From: Trametes villosa
Lineage: Eukaryota; Basidiomycota; Agaricomycetes; Polyporales; Polyporaceae
DNA length: 64,000 nucleotides
Direction: 5' to 3'
Assembly (NCBI GenBank): GCA_002964805.2
Contig: PUDQ02000001.1
Coordinates: 744,001 to 808,000, forward strand
Below the pieces are notes generated by a model. It ran no database searches and was not told the DNA's origin. It saw nothing but the letters and a program-made list of their open reading frames with translations. A program made the translations under genes and the position numbers. Below are positions 1-12,501 of this stretch, in pieces. Numbering within the stretch: position 1 is the stretch's first letter; each line of letters starts with the position of its first letter.

Positions 1-1017
1 CACTTACATATATTCTCTGACTGTCCCAGCTACCACGAGCCGCAAGAAACTATTCAGGCATACGATAGGTTACCCGTAGGCCAGGGCCCAATTAGCAGCT
101 ACAGCATGCACGTGTATCAGCCCCAAGGCCTAGAAGAATACCCGTTAGTTATGGGTACTTGCGTGCACGAGGCCACCTTCGGCGAGACGTGTTCTACAGC
201 AGCTACTGGCGACATATCCGCGGAGGCCGCGAGCTGGACCGCTTGGAACACACCGTTGCTCCCGACTATCCCACTAGCGGCCGCGTCGACACTGACATCC
301 GCCAGCAGCCAACGCTACTGGGCGGGGCAGCCCATAAGGTCGCTCGGTCAGGACCGCGACAACCGTCGGGTGTCACGATCCAGCCTGGAATTGTCGGCCA
401 TTCTCGCGGGTCCGATCGCTATCGAGGCGCACCGTAGGTTGACTTCCGAGACTTGCGGAAAATTGTGTGCGGGCCTCGCCGGAACCGACGGGCATAGTGT
501 TTGGCGGACCCGCGCTGCTACTAGTCGGGTAAGCAATCGCTTGGTGACTGCTGTAACCGCTGCAAACATTATGGGCTCTTGTCTGGTGGGTGAGCATAAC
601 GTTTGCTTTGCCACACTGTGAGATTTGCTGACGAGTTCATGTAGGGCATGTTTAACTAAGATCAATACCTTTCAACAAGAGTCCACTCACGAGCGGGCGG
701 CATGAAGACTAGTGTCGGAGTCGGGCCCCGGAATTGCGGGCTCGATCGAAATTCCGCCCACTACACCGCGGGTTCTACTGTACTCCAAGCGGTGTACCAT
801 ATGCGAGAACATCGGAAGTACGTCCCACTCTTCCTTCGAACGCATCCAAGGGAGGGGGGCAGAGAGTGCGGATGTGCGCTCTACAAGCATATAATGAGGG
901 CCATTTTCGCCCTCAAGCCCTCAGCTTTCTGTCCGTTCCAGGTGAACGCAACTGCCCACCCCTACCACACCCCATCCGCACTTGCTTCACCTCCCCACCC
1001 GCTCTCGCTTCATCACC
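1..1017. other. Left-edge region, no gene resolved
   Basis: Several overlapping open frames occur between 106 and 665 on both strands, but none shows a recognisable domain, a splice pattern or a conserved neighbour. The last 100 bases before 1018 are pyrimidine-rich, which fits a 5' leader of the kinase gene. An AT-rich TATA-like stretch lies near 889-895. Confidence 0.5.
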
Positions 1018-2318
1018 ATGCCGTCTGCCGTCTCCACCATGCCCGACTTCACCGGCAGCATCATCGACGAGCGTTACCAACTCCTCAGCGTCCTCGGCTC
1101 CGGCACCTACGGTGTCGTCTACAAGGCCGTCGACACCCACCCCCTTGCCGATCCTTCCGCGCTCTACCGCGCGATCAAGATCGTCTCCAAAATCGGCCGC
1201 CACAAGTCGCAGCTCGCGGCGGTCCGGCGGGAGATCGCGCTGCAGAGCGCGGTCTCCGACCACCGGAACGTCGTCGGCCTCCAGGACGCGTTCGAGGACG
1301 ACCACTACTTCTACATCGTCCTCGACTTCTGCGCCGGGGGCGACCTCTTCGAGCACATCTGCGAGAAGCGGACGTACGTCTACCAGGACGAGCTCCTGCG
1401 CAAGGCCTTTGTCTCGCTCGTGGACGCCGTCCAGGCGTGCCATGACGCGAAGATCTACCACCGCGACCTCAAGCCGGAGAACGTTCTCACGAACGAGGAC
1501 GGCTCCGAAGTCTACCTTGCGGACTTCGGGTTGGCTACCAACCAGACCGTTATAAACGAGTTCGGTTGTGGAACCACCATCTACATGAGTCCTGGTAAGT
1601 CTCACATATCTTCCCTATGCATTTACAAGAAACTGACCTCTTGCCTGCAGAGTGCGTCGGTCGTGAGTTCGGCTACAAGCCGTTCTGCGCCAAGTACAGC
1701 GACGTGTGGGCGCTCGGCGTCATCCTCATCAACATGATCAGCGGGCGCCACCCGTGGGGCAAGGCGACGATGGAGGACGAGTGCTTCGCGAACTTCATCA
1801 CCGACCCGTACTTCCTGCTCGACATGCTCCCCGTCTCGGACGGCGCGAACGACATCCTCCGCCGCATCCTCGCGCCGAACCCGCGCGAGCGCATCGGCCT
1901 CGCCGAGCTGCGCGCCGCCGTCCTCGCGCTCGACACGTTCTTCATCTCCGAGGACGAGCTCGCCGCCGCGGGGCAGTTCGCGCAGATCGCCGCCGCGGAG
2001 CTCAAGGGCAAGCTCGCGACCGCCGACGCTCCGCTCGAGGAGGTGGACATCGCGTCCGCCGCCGCGCAGCAAAAGTCGACACACCAGGCATCCGAGACTG
2101 ATATCACGGCGCCCCCTGCGAAGAGGGCCCGGGATTGCTCAGCCGGCTCTGCCGTCGACTCGCGCGCGTCCTCTGCGGACAGCAGCGCGGTGGTCACGCC
2201 CGGGGACGCCACCCCGCTCCGGGCTGCGTGCGAGGAGAAGGATATTGGGGAGTGCATGTGGGAAAAGCAGGCGGCGGACGCGGAGTACCTCATCTCCCGT
2301 CTGAGCCTCCATGTGTAA
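1018..2318 (+). CDS. Serine/threonine protein kinase, Ran1/VHS1/SKS1 type
   Basis: Two exons, 1018-1594 and 1651-2318, encode 414 residues; the intron has GTAAGT and CTGCAG borders. A complete kinase domain is visible: glycine loop GSGTYGVV (27-34), catalytic lysine in AIK (K54), HRDLKPEN (D150) and DFGLA (D169). The APE-like MSPEC motif (190-194) is rebuilt exactly across the splice junction. The activation segment, with FGCGTTIYMSPE, is typical of fungal Ran1/Pat1, VHS1 and SKS1 kinases, which link nutrient state to cell-cycle or meiotic decisions; that assignment is inference from motif style. The tail from about residue 330 is Ser/Ala/acid-rich and low in complexity. The start at 1018 was chosen because it has a purine at -3 and is the first ATG after the pyrimidine-rich leader; 1039 is a possible alternative. 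Confidence 0.9.
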
Positions 2319-3028
2319 CGGGAAGGGAGGGGGGCAAGTCTGTAGAGCCGTTGAGCACCAACATCATATGTGTTCGTTGCGGGCACCGTCATGTGTGGTA
2401 TATAGAGGTTCTCAATGCACTCCAGACTTCAAAATCTTTCCCGTGTGATCGTTCGCCTTATATGCGTGATTCTACCGCGACGACCTGCCTAAAATTCATA
2501 CCAAGTGAAGGTCACGGTGATCCTACAAATATGTCCAGCATGCTGAGTATCGGCGGGTGCAGTCCCCTGGTTAGTTTGTGCGACGTCATAGTTTAATGGC
2601 TATGGAGAACGTTTGTTATTCGAGAGGACTTCCTCTGTTGTGTGGTCGCGGTGACCCACTGCAACACGATGCATCGATTCATTTTCGACGAACCTAGCGA
2701 GGCCACAGCCACAGCGGGAGGAGCGCTCGGGTGGTTGTGATCAAGCTTTTCGCCAGCGGGCGCCTACGTGGGGTGACTGAATCTCGAACAACCTCCCGCC
2801 GCCCGCTCGTCTCTCTTCCCGCCCCTTCCGCCACCGCCCCCGCCCCGCCGTCCTCTGCGCCGCACCGGTCCGACTTCTCCTACTCGACCGCGTGTGACTG
2901 CGACACCCCTCGAATCTCTTTGTCACCACGCTGCAGGCCCGATATCTGGACGCGTCTAGTTGCCGACCACAGCGCAGAGGACACCGCTCGCGTCCACGAC
3001 CACCCCCGTCCGTTTGCAGCGTGCCCCC
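2319..3028. other. Intergenic, kinase to SUMO protease
   Basis: Tandem spacer of about 700 bases holding the kinase 3' end and the protease promoter and leader. The part after 2800 is C-rich, as in many basidiomycete leaders. No supported gene. Confidence 0.5.
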
Positions 3029-5344
3029 ATGCTCGGCCACAAGCGGTCTGCGTCCGAGACTCTGCTTCCGTTGCGCGCCCCGAAACAGCCCCGGACGACG
3101 ACCAACCACCCGTTAGGTGGGAACAGCAGCCCCTCCCAGGACGAAGCGCTCGTCGCACGCTGGACCAACCTCGGGATGGAGTTCTTGCAGGTCTTGCGCG
3201 ACACTGCCGCTAAATTGGTGCCTTGTGAGTGCTCTGGGGAGCGCGCCGACGCGCATGGCTGATGTGTCGGTGTGGCTTGCAGTCCGGAGGGGCGACGACG
3301 CGGAGGCGCCGCCTGTATTCGACCGGTCGTATTCACAAGACGAGAGGGATCTGCAGGAACAGTCGTCAATGCCTTCCCCGCCTCCGTCACCCCCGCCCCC
3401 GCCGCCCCGCGCGTCGACGTCCGCTCGCAAGCTACCATCCCGCCCCACCATACCGATATTTCCAACCAGTTCGTCCACTCACCATGAAGCCACACAGCTC
3501 TCGACCTCCGCCCCTGCTGCGTCAGGAATTCACCAACGCGTCCAGTCGCATCAGAACCAGAACCCAGCCCCCCGCGAACACCGTCCGATCCTGTCCAAGT
3601 ATGCGAGCATGCAGGCGAACGCGGTCGCGTCCACGTCGAAGAGCACCCTTCCGTCGCTGGAGGCCCCAAAGGTGTCTGGGTTTGCCGGCGACACGAGATC
3701 TTCTGGGCTCATGTCCCCGCCGTCTACGCAGGCTTCGGAGTCGTCGATACGCACCGCGGTGACCCAGCGCTACCCAGAGGTCGGGGCCGCGTTGGAAGAC
3801 ACGGCGCTTAGGAGAAAGAAGTCGGCGAAGAAGTACATCGAGCGGGAGCATATACACGCGAAACAGGTGCGTAACTCGCATGGGCGCGCAGACGCGGCGG
3901 GCTGACGGGCGTCGCAGCATAAAGCGCGCGTGCAGGAGGAGAAGAAGCGGACGCGTGAGGAGATGGAGAAGGATCTCAAGGAGCTCTACCACATCAGACG
4001 CTCTACGGGATTCAATTCAGATTTCGACTCGTTCCGCAGTGAGTCCTACTCCTTGTGGCGTACTCATGCAGCAGCTAAGGTCGCGCTCCTTAGGTCTCCT
4101 GAACTATCAAGCCCGTCTTGAGCAGCTGGACAAGTCCGGCGCACTCTCTCGTACGTCCCTCCGCATCCGTTCAAGCCTTCACATCGTAACCCTGTCCCAG
4201 CATCCCCGTCATTAGTCGACCTCCGGTCAAGAGCAAAGCAAGACGAGTTCCGCCGCCACTCCTTCCCCGACCACGTCGACCCCGACTTCCTGCAGCGCGC
4301 GATCCGCAAAGCGCAGGACGCGCTCAAGGGCCCGAAGCCGCCCAAGCCGTTCGTGCCCACGCTCGACCAGCTCCGCCTCTCGCGGCTCGCGAAGGACGAG
4401 GAGATCGAGGAGCGCCTGCGCCCGAAACGCAAGCCGCTGCCCGCGTCGCTGCCGCCCGCGGAGGAGAAGGAGGTGGACGCGCTGCTCCGGAAGCCGGGCG
4501 TGATCGCAAAGGTGGCGCGCGAGCAGGTGGCGCACGAGGACATCGTGCGCCTGCAGCCGTGCCAGTGGCTGAACGACGAGATCATCAACTTCTACGGGCA
4601 GCTTATATTGTCGCGCGCGGAGGCGTCGAAGGAGAACCCAGGCGCGGGTGCGACGGCGGGGGGCGGGCGCAAGAAGCCGCTGAACGCGCATTATTTCAGC
4701 ACGTTCTTCTGGTCGAAGCTGAAGGGGCAGGGGTACCAGAAGGCGCGTATGTCCAAGTGGACGAAGAAGGTGCGTGCTTGTACCGTATCTGCTTGTGGGC
4801 GTTTGGGCGGAGGCTCATCCCAAGTGGCGCATAGATCGACATCTTCTCAAAGGATGTGATACTTATTCCAGTGAACCATAACAACGCTCACTGGACCGCT
4901 GCGGCGATCAACTTCCGCAAGAAGCGGATAGAGTCGTACGACAGCATGGGCATGGAGCGCGGACAGGTCTTCAAGGTGTGTACTGCTCAGGCTCCCCAAC
5001 CCATGCGCACACCTAAACCGGCACGCGGGCAGATCCTGCGCCAGTATCTCGATGATGAGCATCGAGACAAGAAAAAGAAGCCGTTTGACTTCACTGGTTG
5101 GCAGGACTACATACTACCCGTAAGCCAACCTCGTATACGCCGTTCCTCTAGCAGCATCCTGATTCCGGTGCAGGATACCCCGCAACAGGAGAACGGCTAC
5201 GACTGCGGTGTCTTCACGTGCCAATTCCTGGAGGCGCTGTCGAGAGGGGAAGAGGACTTCCCGTTCTCGCAGCTGAACATGCCCTACCTCCGACGGAAAA
5301 TGGTCTGGGAGATCGGGCACGCGAAGCTCCGGGACGAGCCATGA
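3029..5344 (+). CDS. ULP1: ULP1-type SUMO-specific cysteine protease (C48)
   Basis: Eight exons (3029-3224, 3283-3866, 3918-4038, 4094-4150, 4216-4769, 4835-4975, 5033-5119, 5174-5344) give 636 residues. The N-terminal half is Ser/Pro-rich and disordered, followed by a charged coiled segment (about 265-300). The C-terminal 200 residues form a C48 peptidase with CQWLNDEIINFY, then VNHNNAHW (catalytic H523), YDSMG (D540), and TPQQENGYDCGVFTC (oxyanion Q585, nucleophile C591). The enzyme matures SUMO and removes it from nuclear targets. The last two introns, 57 and 54 nt long, are multiples of three and stop-free, so an unspliced reading stays open. They are called as introns because the conserved protein continues cleanly only when they are removed. 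Confidence 0.92.
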
Positions 5345-5543
5345 CACCTTGAGGGCCCGCCCGTTGTTCTCCCCGCTCTTGTTCTAGGTGTCCCTTGCTG
5401 TGTATCTTATTCGTTTTGTCGCTCGGCTCTTAGCCTTACTCCTCGATTCTAATGACTTCGCCTCCGGCTTACGGAGTTGGGGCTCTCTTGCTCTTGTCAC
5501 TGAATGCTCGCGCGGAGTAAAGGGAAAACGTGAGGGGTGTATA

Positions 5544-6159
5544 CTATCTCCGAAACCACCATACAACGATGAAGAACCAGAAGACAATCAGGAGGAAGAC
5601 GATATACCAGAGCCAGCGGCAGCCTTGCCGCGCAGCCATGTTGTTCATGCGGCGGAAAGTGCCCGAGAGGATGCCTCCAGTCTCGGCGAAAGCATCGTTC
5701 TGTGCGAGCACACGAGAAGTATTGAGACTGGGTATATTGTAGTGAGCATGGCAGTGGGACGTACCATCTGGCTGAGCTGGATAGTCGACTCGCGAACCTC
5801 GTTCCCAATCCCAATTGTGATCTACCCACACATCCTGTTAGCAGAGGCACAGCACGCGCACGGGCGCCCCACGTACATCCTTGAGGAGCTTGACCTTGGC
5901 GGTGAGTCCCTCCAGGTGCTCATTGTTCTGGCCCTCGAGGTCGTCCGCGTAGCGTTGTCCCTGTGCCTGGAATGGGACATCACGCCCAAGGCCTGCGTAG
6001 GGCGACGAGCGGCCGGACGAGGGCGGGGTGGTATAGTCGGGGGTCCCGAGGAGTGTGGACCGATCACGGAGGTTTGTTCGTCTGTGTATGCATGCCACGA
6101 CAGCGTGAGTTGGTGCAAGTGAAGGCTAAGAATGACAGTGAGACTGACCGTTGGGACAT
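5544..6159 (-). CDS. BET1: BET1-like Qc-SNARE of ER-Golgi vesicles
   Basis: Four exons (6149-6159, 5877-6081, 5765-5821, 5544-5699) encode 142 residues, the same length as yeast Bet1. Residues about 55-115 form the SNARE heptad region, including KLLKDITIGIGNEVRES, and the last 22 residues are a tail-anchor membrane segment ending in VVWWFRR. The position aligning with SNARE layer 0 is a serine (RESTIQL), as I recall for Bet1 proteins. The first coding exon is only 11 nt (ATGTCCCAACG) and is joined in phase to the next. The protein should act in anterograde fusion with Sed5, Bos1 and Sec22 homologs. The gene converges with the SUMO protease across 200 bases. Confidence 0.85.
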
Positions 6160-6737
6160 GGCGGGGAGCAGACCAGCTGGGCTCAGAGTAGCATGAGAAT
6201 GAGAGGAGAACGTAGGTGGTGTTGTTCCGCCACAGTTGGACGAGGCGCGCCCCCACGCCGACGTGTAGGCGCTTGCCGCGCCCCCGGCGCGCTAACCCCG
6301 CCTGCTGCTGCTTGTCCCCGACCGCCATCTCGACCGAGCACCTGCAAGGATGGGTGATATACGGAATAAACGGGCGGCCACCCCGCGGATGTGATGAGCA
6401 GCCTAGACTCGATATTATACCACAAGATCGACGAGGAGGCTTCTTACCATCATTGCACCATCCTTCGCCGGCGGCTCATGACCCTCCGCCGGCTTGGGCG
6501 GACCCGCGAGAGGCATCGCGCACTCTGTACATCGTCATCCACCTGGCTTCTTAGACCGCTAATGACCGGTCATCTGGTCAAATAGAGCGGGGCCCGCCGT
6601 AAGGCAGAATCTGCATAAGTTGCATGTGAGCTCGCCGCTACTTCTCTGGAGACTGTTCTGACGGTACTACAGGCTTCATAAAATGGAGCAGCAGGAGAAC
6701 GTCCAGCAGCTCGACCCGTCTGTGATCTGTATACGCG
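6160..6737. other. Divergent promoter, BET1 and GH78 genes
   Basis: About 580 bases shared by two outward-facing genes. Open frames here lack family resemblance and are treated as leader or promoter sequence. Confidence 0.5.
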
Positions 6738-8891
6738 ATGCATGCCCTGCTCTGCGTAGTATCCTTTGCCGTTGCAGCGGCGGCCGCCGTACCGTACCAG
6801 CAGTACATTCTCGCGCCTTCGTCGAGGACCATACGCCCTGTCTCCGTCTTCCGCCAGCACGGCTCTCTCTCTTCTCCCGATACCCTTATCGACAACAAAC
6901 ACCGTGGAGGCGGCCTCGTACTTTCTACGTTCAACTCCTCCGTGACCTATGACTTCGGTAAGAACATCGGCGGCTTGGTCAACCTCGACCTTTCGTCCAG
7001 TAGCGGTAGTATCGGTGTAACGTTCTCGGAGAGCTCCCTGTGGGTATCCTCCGAAGCATCGGATGCTACAGCCGATTCCGGGTTGGATGCGCCGCTGGTG
7101 TTCAACCTTTCTCGTGCGGGGCACTACCAGGCCCCGGCGGAGAAGGAGCGCGGCGCTTTCCGTTACCTGACAGTGGTCAACCTGGGCGCGCATAAGGTGA
7201 CCTTGAAGGACCTCTGGGTGCACTTCACTGCGATGCCGCACTGGGAAGATAGTGCGCTCCGAGACTACTCGGGATGGTTCCACTCGAATGACGAACAGCT
7301 GAACAGGTATGTATAGTCGGTTACTTATCTCGCCACCCCAAGCTCACTACCACCTTCAGGATTTGGTACGCAGGTAAGCCTGGAAGAACAGATATCCGCG
7401 CCCCGTCGCTGACCTATCGTAGGAGCGTACACGAACCAACTCGTGACGATCAACCCCAAGCGGGGCGACGCACTCATCTCGCTGGGTCCAGTTACCAACG
7501 GTACCGTCAACTGGTCGCTCAACACCACCATCAGCAACGGCACCTCCGTGCTCACCGACGGCGCGAAGCGTGACCGGCTCGTCTGGAGCGGCGACATGTC
7601 CATCGCAGTGCCCGGCATCGCCGTCACCACGTCCGACCTCATCTCCGTCCGCACCGCGCTCGACTCGCTCTTCGCTCTGCAGAGCGCAGACGGGCAGCTG
7701 CCCTACGCCGGCTTCCCGTTCAACGAGCGCGGCCTCGTCTCCTTCACGTACCACCTCTACGCGCTCATCGGCGTCGCGAACCTTTACCTCTGGGGCGGCG
7801 ACAAGGCGTACCTCGACGCGACCTGGCCCGCGTGGAAGCGCGGCATGCAGTGGGCGACGCAGCAGATCGACGCGACTGGGCTCGCGAACGTCACCGCGCC
7901 CAACGACTGGCTCCGCTTCGGCATGGGCGGGCACAACATCGAGGCGAACTCCATCCTTTTCTACACCCTCACCCTCGGCGCGTCCCTCGCTACCGACGAG
8001 GCTGACCCTGCCACTGCCGCGTCCTACTCCCAACTCGCGTCCACGATCCAGAAGGCAGCCATCCCGCTTCTCTACCAGCCCGCACTCGGCCTCTTCCGCG
8101 ACAACGAAACCACAACACTCGCGCCGCAGGACGGAAACGCCTGGGCGATCCGCTCCGGGCTCGTCACCGCGCCCACACAGGCCGCCGCGATCTCGCGCGC
8201 GCTCGCGGCGCGCTGGGGCCCGTTCGGCGCGCCCGCGCCCGAGGCCGCGGACGCCGTCTCGCCCTTTGTGTCCGGGTTCGAGCTCGAGGCGCACTTCCTC
8301 GCGGGGAACGCGAGCGCGGCGCTCGCGCTCGTGCGCCGCATGTGGGGCGACTTCATGCTCGACGACCCGCGCATGACGAACAGCACGTTCATCGAGGGCT
8401 ATTCGGTCACGGGCGCGCTGCACTACGCGCCGTACAAGAACGACGCGCGCATCTCGCACGCGCATGGGTGGGCGACGGGCCCGACTAGTGCGCTTACGGC
8501 GAGTGCTGTTGTATGTGTTCAATGAGCGACCCGGCTAACTTGATGTGTGCAGACGTATGTGGGCGGGATACAGATCCTGAGCGGTGCCGGGGCGACGTGG
8601 GCGATCGCCCCGCAGCCGGGCGACCTCTCCCACGTCGACACCGGCTTCTCGACGCCCAAGGGCAAGCTCTCGTCAAAGTGGACGCGGACTGCACACAGCT
8701 TCACGCTCACGATCAGCACGCCGAAGGGCACGCAGGGCAGGGTCGGCATTCCCCTCCCGGGTGCTCACCGCAGGGCCCTTGTCACTGGGGGGCCGGCGAA
8801 CGGTGCGGAAGTGCAGGGAGATTCTACGGGGGTGTACTGGATCGAGAACGTGCAGGGGGGCGACTACGTGTTCGTCGCGGCCGGGCTGTGA
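6738..8891 (+). CDS. Secreted alpha-L-rhamnosidase-like glycoside hydrolase (GH78)
   Basis: Four exons (6738-7306, 7360-7373, 7423-8510, 8553-8891) encode 669 residues. A signal peptide is clear: MHALLCVVSFAVAAAAA. The middle exon is only 14 nt and joins phases to give LNRIWYAGAYTNQL, a strongly conserved GH78 stretch at the start of the (alpha/alpha)6 barrel. Later family-like segments include FTYHLYALIG, NDWLRFGMGGHN and SHAHGWATGPTSAL, followed by a C-terminal beta domain. The enzyme should release terminal rhamnose from plant glycosides or pectin side chains outside the cell, in keeping with a plant-degrading fungus. Exact substrate is inference. The length fits fungal GH78 members lacking extra carbohydrate-binding domains. 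Confidence 0.88.
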
Positions 8892-9692
8892 ACAAGCCGT
8901 CTGGGATGTTGTGCAAGGCCGAATATCCAGCCCGAGAAACCAGGTGTACAATATGCGATCTAATTGACCGGCGAGGTGTAACAAAGCTCTATTTCTGTAT
9001 TGCAGGCTCCCTCTAGATGGTGCTCCGCGTCAACGGAACGTGTTGCATTGTGCTAGCAATACAATATCTGCAGGGTCCCACCCCGCATATGTAGCGTACG
9101 GTGCGCGAACGCGCCGCAGCGAACTAAGAAGCGACAACGAGAAGCCAAGCCAGGAGCGGCGCGATGAACAAAGCGACGGATGCTAGGTACCTAGTATGTA
9201 GTATGTAGGAGGGGCAGGGGCGGAGGCGGAGGCGAGACGGTAGCTACGGGCTGGGCGCGAAAACGAATGCGAACTGTAACTGTACCGAAAAAGGGACGGG
9301 AGGGGGATGGGGGGAGGCAGGAGAGTAATAGAGCGCGGCCCGGTCGATTGAAGAACCAGCAACAAGAAGTCGGGCGTGAGTATGGTAGTGAGGGGCGCTT
9401 CAGCATGTGCGAGCGAAGCAGAGCAATCCCGGAGGAGAGCAAAGGCGGGCGTAGAGGGGGTGGCGGAAACTGCGATACGAATTGGTGGCAGAGAGACAGG
9501 GGGTACTAATGCAGTGTGTAAGTAGAGACGAGTCCGTAGGCCGAAGGCAGTAGCGGGAAAGGCGGGAGTGGGGTGCCCGTGGGTGGTGGGGGCGTCGAGC
9601 GTGTAGGTGGGGCGCGGGGCAAGGGTGGTGAATTATACAGCGGGCGGTGATCGTACAAGTCCGTTCCATGCGTCGGGGCACAACACAATACA
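8892..9692. other. Convergent 3' spacer, purine-rich
   Basis: Eight hundred bases between two converging genes. From about 9200 to 9640 the top strand is strongly G/A-rich, the complement being C/T-rich. No coding signal was found beyond shadow frames. Confidence 0.45.
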
Positions 9693-11339
9693 TCAATCGA
9701 TACTCATCCGGTTTGGATGGGTACTCATGGGACCTCGATGCACGTATTGTGACTTCCCGCGAGTCAGGCCCTGCTTGTCCTGGTTCTTGGTGACTAATGT
9801 ATGCGAGTGGTCAGTAAAGGGCATGATTCGGCGGAGATCCTGACACGTACTTTGCTCCTTCAGGCCACGCCCGAAGTTGTTCATCACCAAGAAGGCGAAG
9901 ACGGATGTGATCACAAGGAGGATGATCGCGAGCACAGCTAGCATATAGTTGAGCAGGATGCACAAAATCATAAACGCATGCCGACATACAGAACGTGGTG
10001 AGCGTTTGCCAGACTTGCTTGAACGTGTCCTGGTTGTGGAATCGGAGCACTTTCACGAGCTATACACGGGTTAGCCTCAGTGCAAGGACAGGGACATATG
10101 CGTGAACTTGCCTTGTAAACGAAGTAAACCATGGCACCGGCGCAACCAGTCATGAAGCTCAGCATCATCCACTTGCTCTCGTGCCGCGCAGCCAGATGTC
10201 CCTCAACAAGGACAATGAGAGACAGCGGCAGCGCAGCGCACGTGAGGTAGTACTCGACGTTGCTCTTGTTCAGAACAAGCCAGATGAACTGCACCGAGAA
10301 GCCGACCCAGAAGAAGAGGTCGAACTTGACGAGACAGAGGAAGATCTGATGGTAGGCAAACATGGTCTTGATTCGGCGGTCCGCGCCAAGGAACTTGTAA
10401 ACCTTCCAGCCGAACTCCGTGTAGATTCTCCAGCCCAGCGCAATGTAGGCAATCTCGGCGACGGAGATGACGATAGGGATAATGATGGCGAGGGTATTGA
10501 TGGGGATACTTGAGATTCCTCCTGAAGGCTCGAGGGTGACAGCCTTAATCTCGGTGATTTGGATGATGGCGTAGAGAAGGAACATCGCGTTGAAGATACT
10601 AAAAACGTGTGAGCCTGAAATCACGGTAAAGGGACGCGAGGAGCACTCACGCGAGGCTAATGAACTGCAGGACGTTACGGGCCCATACGGCATCCAGAGC
10701 CATCACGAATTGGAACACGCTACGCGCTGTTTAACACGGGTTGTTTCAAGCAGGGGCGGGCAGACGTACTGAGCAAGGGCGAATATACTGAGGTAGACGG
10801 GCATCCGCCTCGTCGCCATGTCATTGTCCTCAGACGCGTGAAGTTCATGGAAGCGCAGGATGATGTCCCCCTCGATGGCGAGGTCAATAGCAGTCTCGAC
10901 GAGAACCGTCAGTAGATACAGTCGGCATGCCCAAGAATCTGGAATCCACTGTGGGGTCGTATGTTAGCACGCGTCCGTAGAAGATCGCGTGAGCACGCAC
11001 TCTTGCTGCCCAAGACTTGTCTTTCTCCTTCTCCTTCTTCTCGCCCTTGGTCAAGGGAGGGTACTCCCAGTCTGGCGGTTCTGGACCATGGTCTTCAAGA
11101 CTCTTGAAGTCCTTCGTGAACTCGCTGGAATATGACTGCTTGGGGAGGGAATATGACGGGCGCGAGTCGGCAAAGTTGAGGGAAGCGGGATCAACCGCGT
11201 ATGTCTTGGGGGTCTGGGTTCCGTAGGGCGCAGCGTACTGGTCAATGAGGTCGTCATAAGGAGCCTTCGTATCGTTGTCGCGGTGCGCGAGCGGAGGTTG
11301 AGCGGGATATTGAGGAGGGTAGGCGGGGGCGGCGGACAT
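9693..11339 (-). CDS. UPF0658-type Golgi multispanning membrane protein
   Basis: Seven exons (11001-11339, 10770-10948, 10651-10719, 10112-10598, 9990-10059, 9851-9937, 9693-9793) encode 443 residues. The N-terminal 115 residues are hydrophilic and Pro/Tyr-rich, followed by seven or eight membrane segments, among them NTLAIIIPIVISVAEIAY and LVKFDLFFWVGFSVQF. A polar Lys/Arg-rich tail ends the protein. Layout and motifs match the fungal family of S. pombe C23H3.04, described as a Golgi membrane protein of unknown activity; the match is from memory. The intron 10060-10111 uses a GC donor (AAG|GCAAGT), supported because reading phase and family sequence continue only with that junction. Confidence 0.78.
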
Positions 11340-12501
11340 GGCAAAAGAGCGACTGGGTGTGTGGGTGGGTGTGGTTGTCGGCCTGCGAGCAGATGAACGA
11401 GAGGGAGACGTCCAGCAGGGATCGGTCGGGGGGGACGACGGCGAGGAGGACGGTCAGGCAACGCCGAGTCCAGCTCGCCTCCATTCATTTGTTCCCTTCG
11501 AGACACCGGCCCTTCTGTTTGCGCTCGTTTGTCCAAGGTGGCTGCCCGCCTTTCCAGCATCCCGCCCTCCCTCAGCTCCTCTCTCCCTCCTCACCACCTC
11601 CGCTGCTCTCTCAGCACCGAGCGGGGGCTCCTCGCGCTGTATCGCGCGACATATATGCTTGTCGCGTCCGCACACGTACTCCAGACGTAAGTTTCTGCCG
11701 CATGGACCATCCAGAGGTGAGCACTTCACGAGCGCCCGCCTGCACAGCACTGACGGTGCCCTCAATCCGGGGCAACAGGCAACTTGATTGAACCGTCCGC
11801 TCCCCGGCCGCAGCACTCGTCCTCGCTACACTAGCACAGCTGCCCGCAGGCCGCGTGCGGGGCATAAACTAGGGTCCTGGCTACTCAACGTCCCTGCTGG
11901 GATGAAACAACGCAACATTACCGGCGAATTCGAGCGTCACGAATTGTGTCCACATAGCCGGTGGATTGAGGTCGCCTTTACCGAGCTTGCCGGACTAGCC
12001 TGACGCGCCGGAGCGGCTGGCGGTCAACCACCTCCGCGGGCGTGTGCATCGCGCATGTTGTCTGCCAATCTTTCGCGCTACTCTACGAGGACCACGCGCG
12101 TTGTTTTTACCGTGAGTTTAACGTCATGTCCGTCCATATTTGTTTGATGTCGCCCTTCCTACGTCTCTTCGTCGCAGCATAACGCCTGGTCCCTATCTGG
12201 TGACTGACACGCGCTCCGCTCGTATCTCTGCTCCATTCACCGGAGAAGCATTCAACGTCGGGCTGTCAGGCCCGTGCAGCCGCTTGGTGGTCTACAAGCT
12301 ACAGCTTGCCGATGTTCAGATCACCCGCTTTCCAGCGGTGATATGAAGATCCGGATTTTCGTACACAGAGTACGTAGAAATCCTCATGTCTGTGGCCAGT
12401 CTGTTGCAGGTGTTCGGGCTGGGGAACCCGAGTCCGTAGGCTCCTGGTTCCAATAAAACTATGCTCTCTTCACTGTGCCGTGCCATACCGTCTACCCCGT
12501 C
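11340..12501. other. Divergent intergenic region, UPF0658 and MFS genes
   Basis: A long upstream region of about 1.16 kb between outward-facing genes. Small frames such as 11788-12003 have no recognisable content. Upstream non-coding exons of the MFS gene cannot be excluded. Confidence 0.45.

Noticed and set aside
913..1605. 230-residue frame antisense to the kinase
   Set aside because: A shadow of the kinase coding strand; the sense reading has all kinase motifs.
7356..8522. 388-residue open frame antisense to the GH78 gene
   Set aside because: Composition is Arg/Val/Glu-rich as expected for the reverse reading of biased GC-rich codons; no motif, no splice pattern, and the sense strand is clearly coding.
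11338..11791. Overlapping plus-strand frames of about 145 residues upstream of the UPF0658 gene
   Set aside because: Lie in a divergent promoter, with low-complexity Pro/Arg content and no motif.
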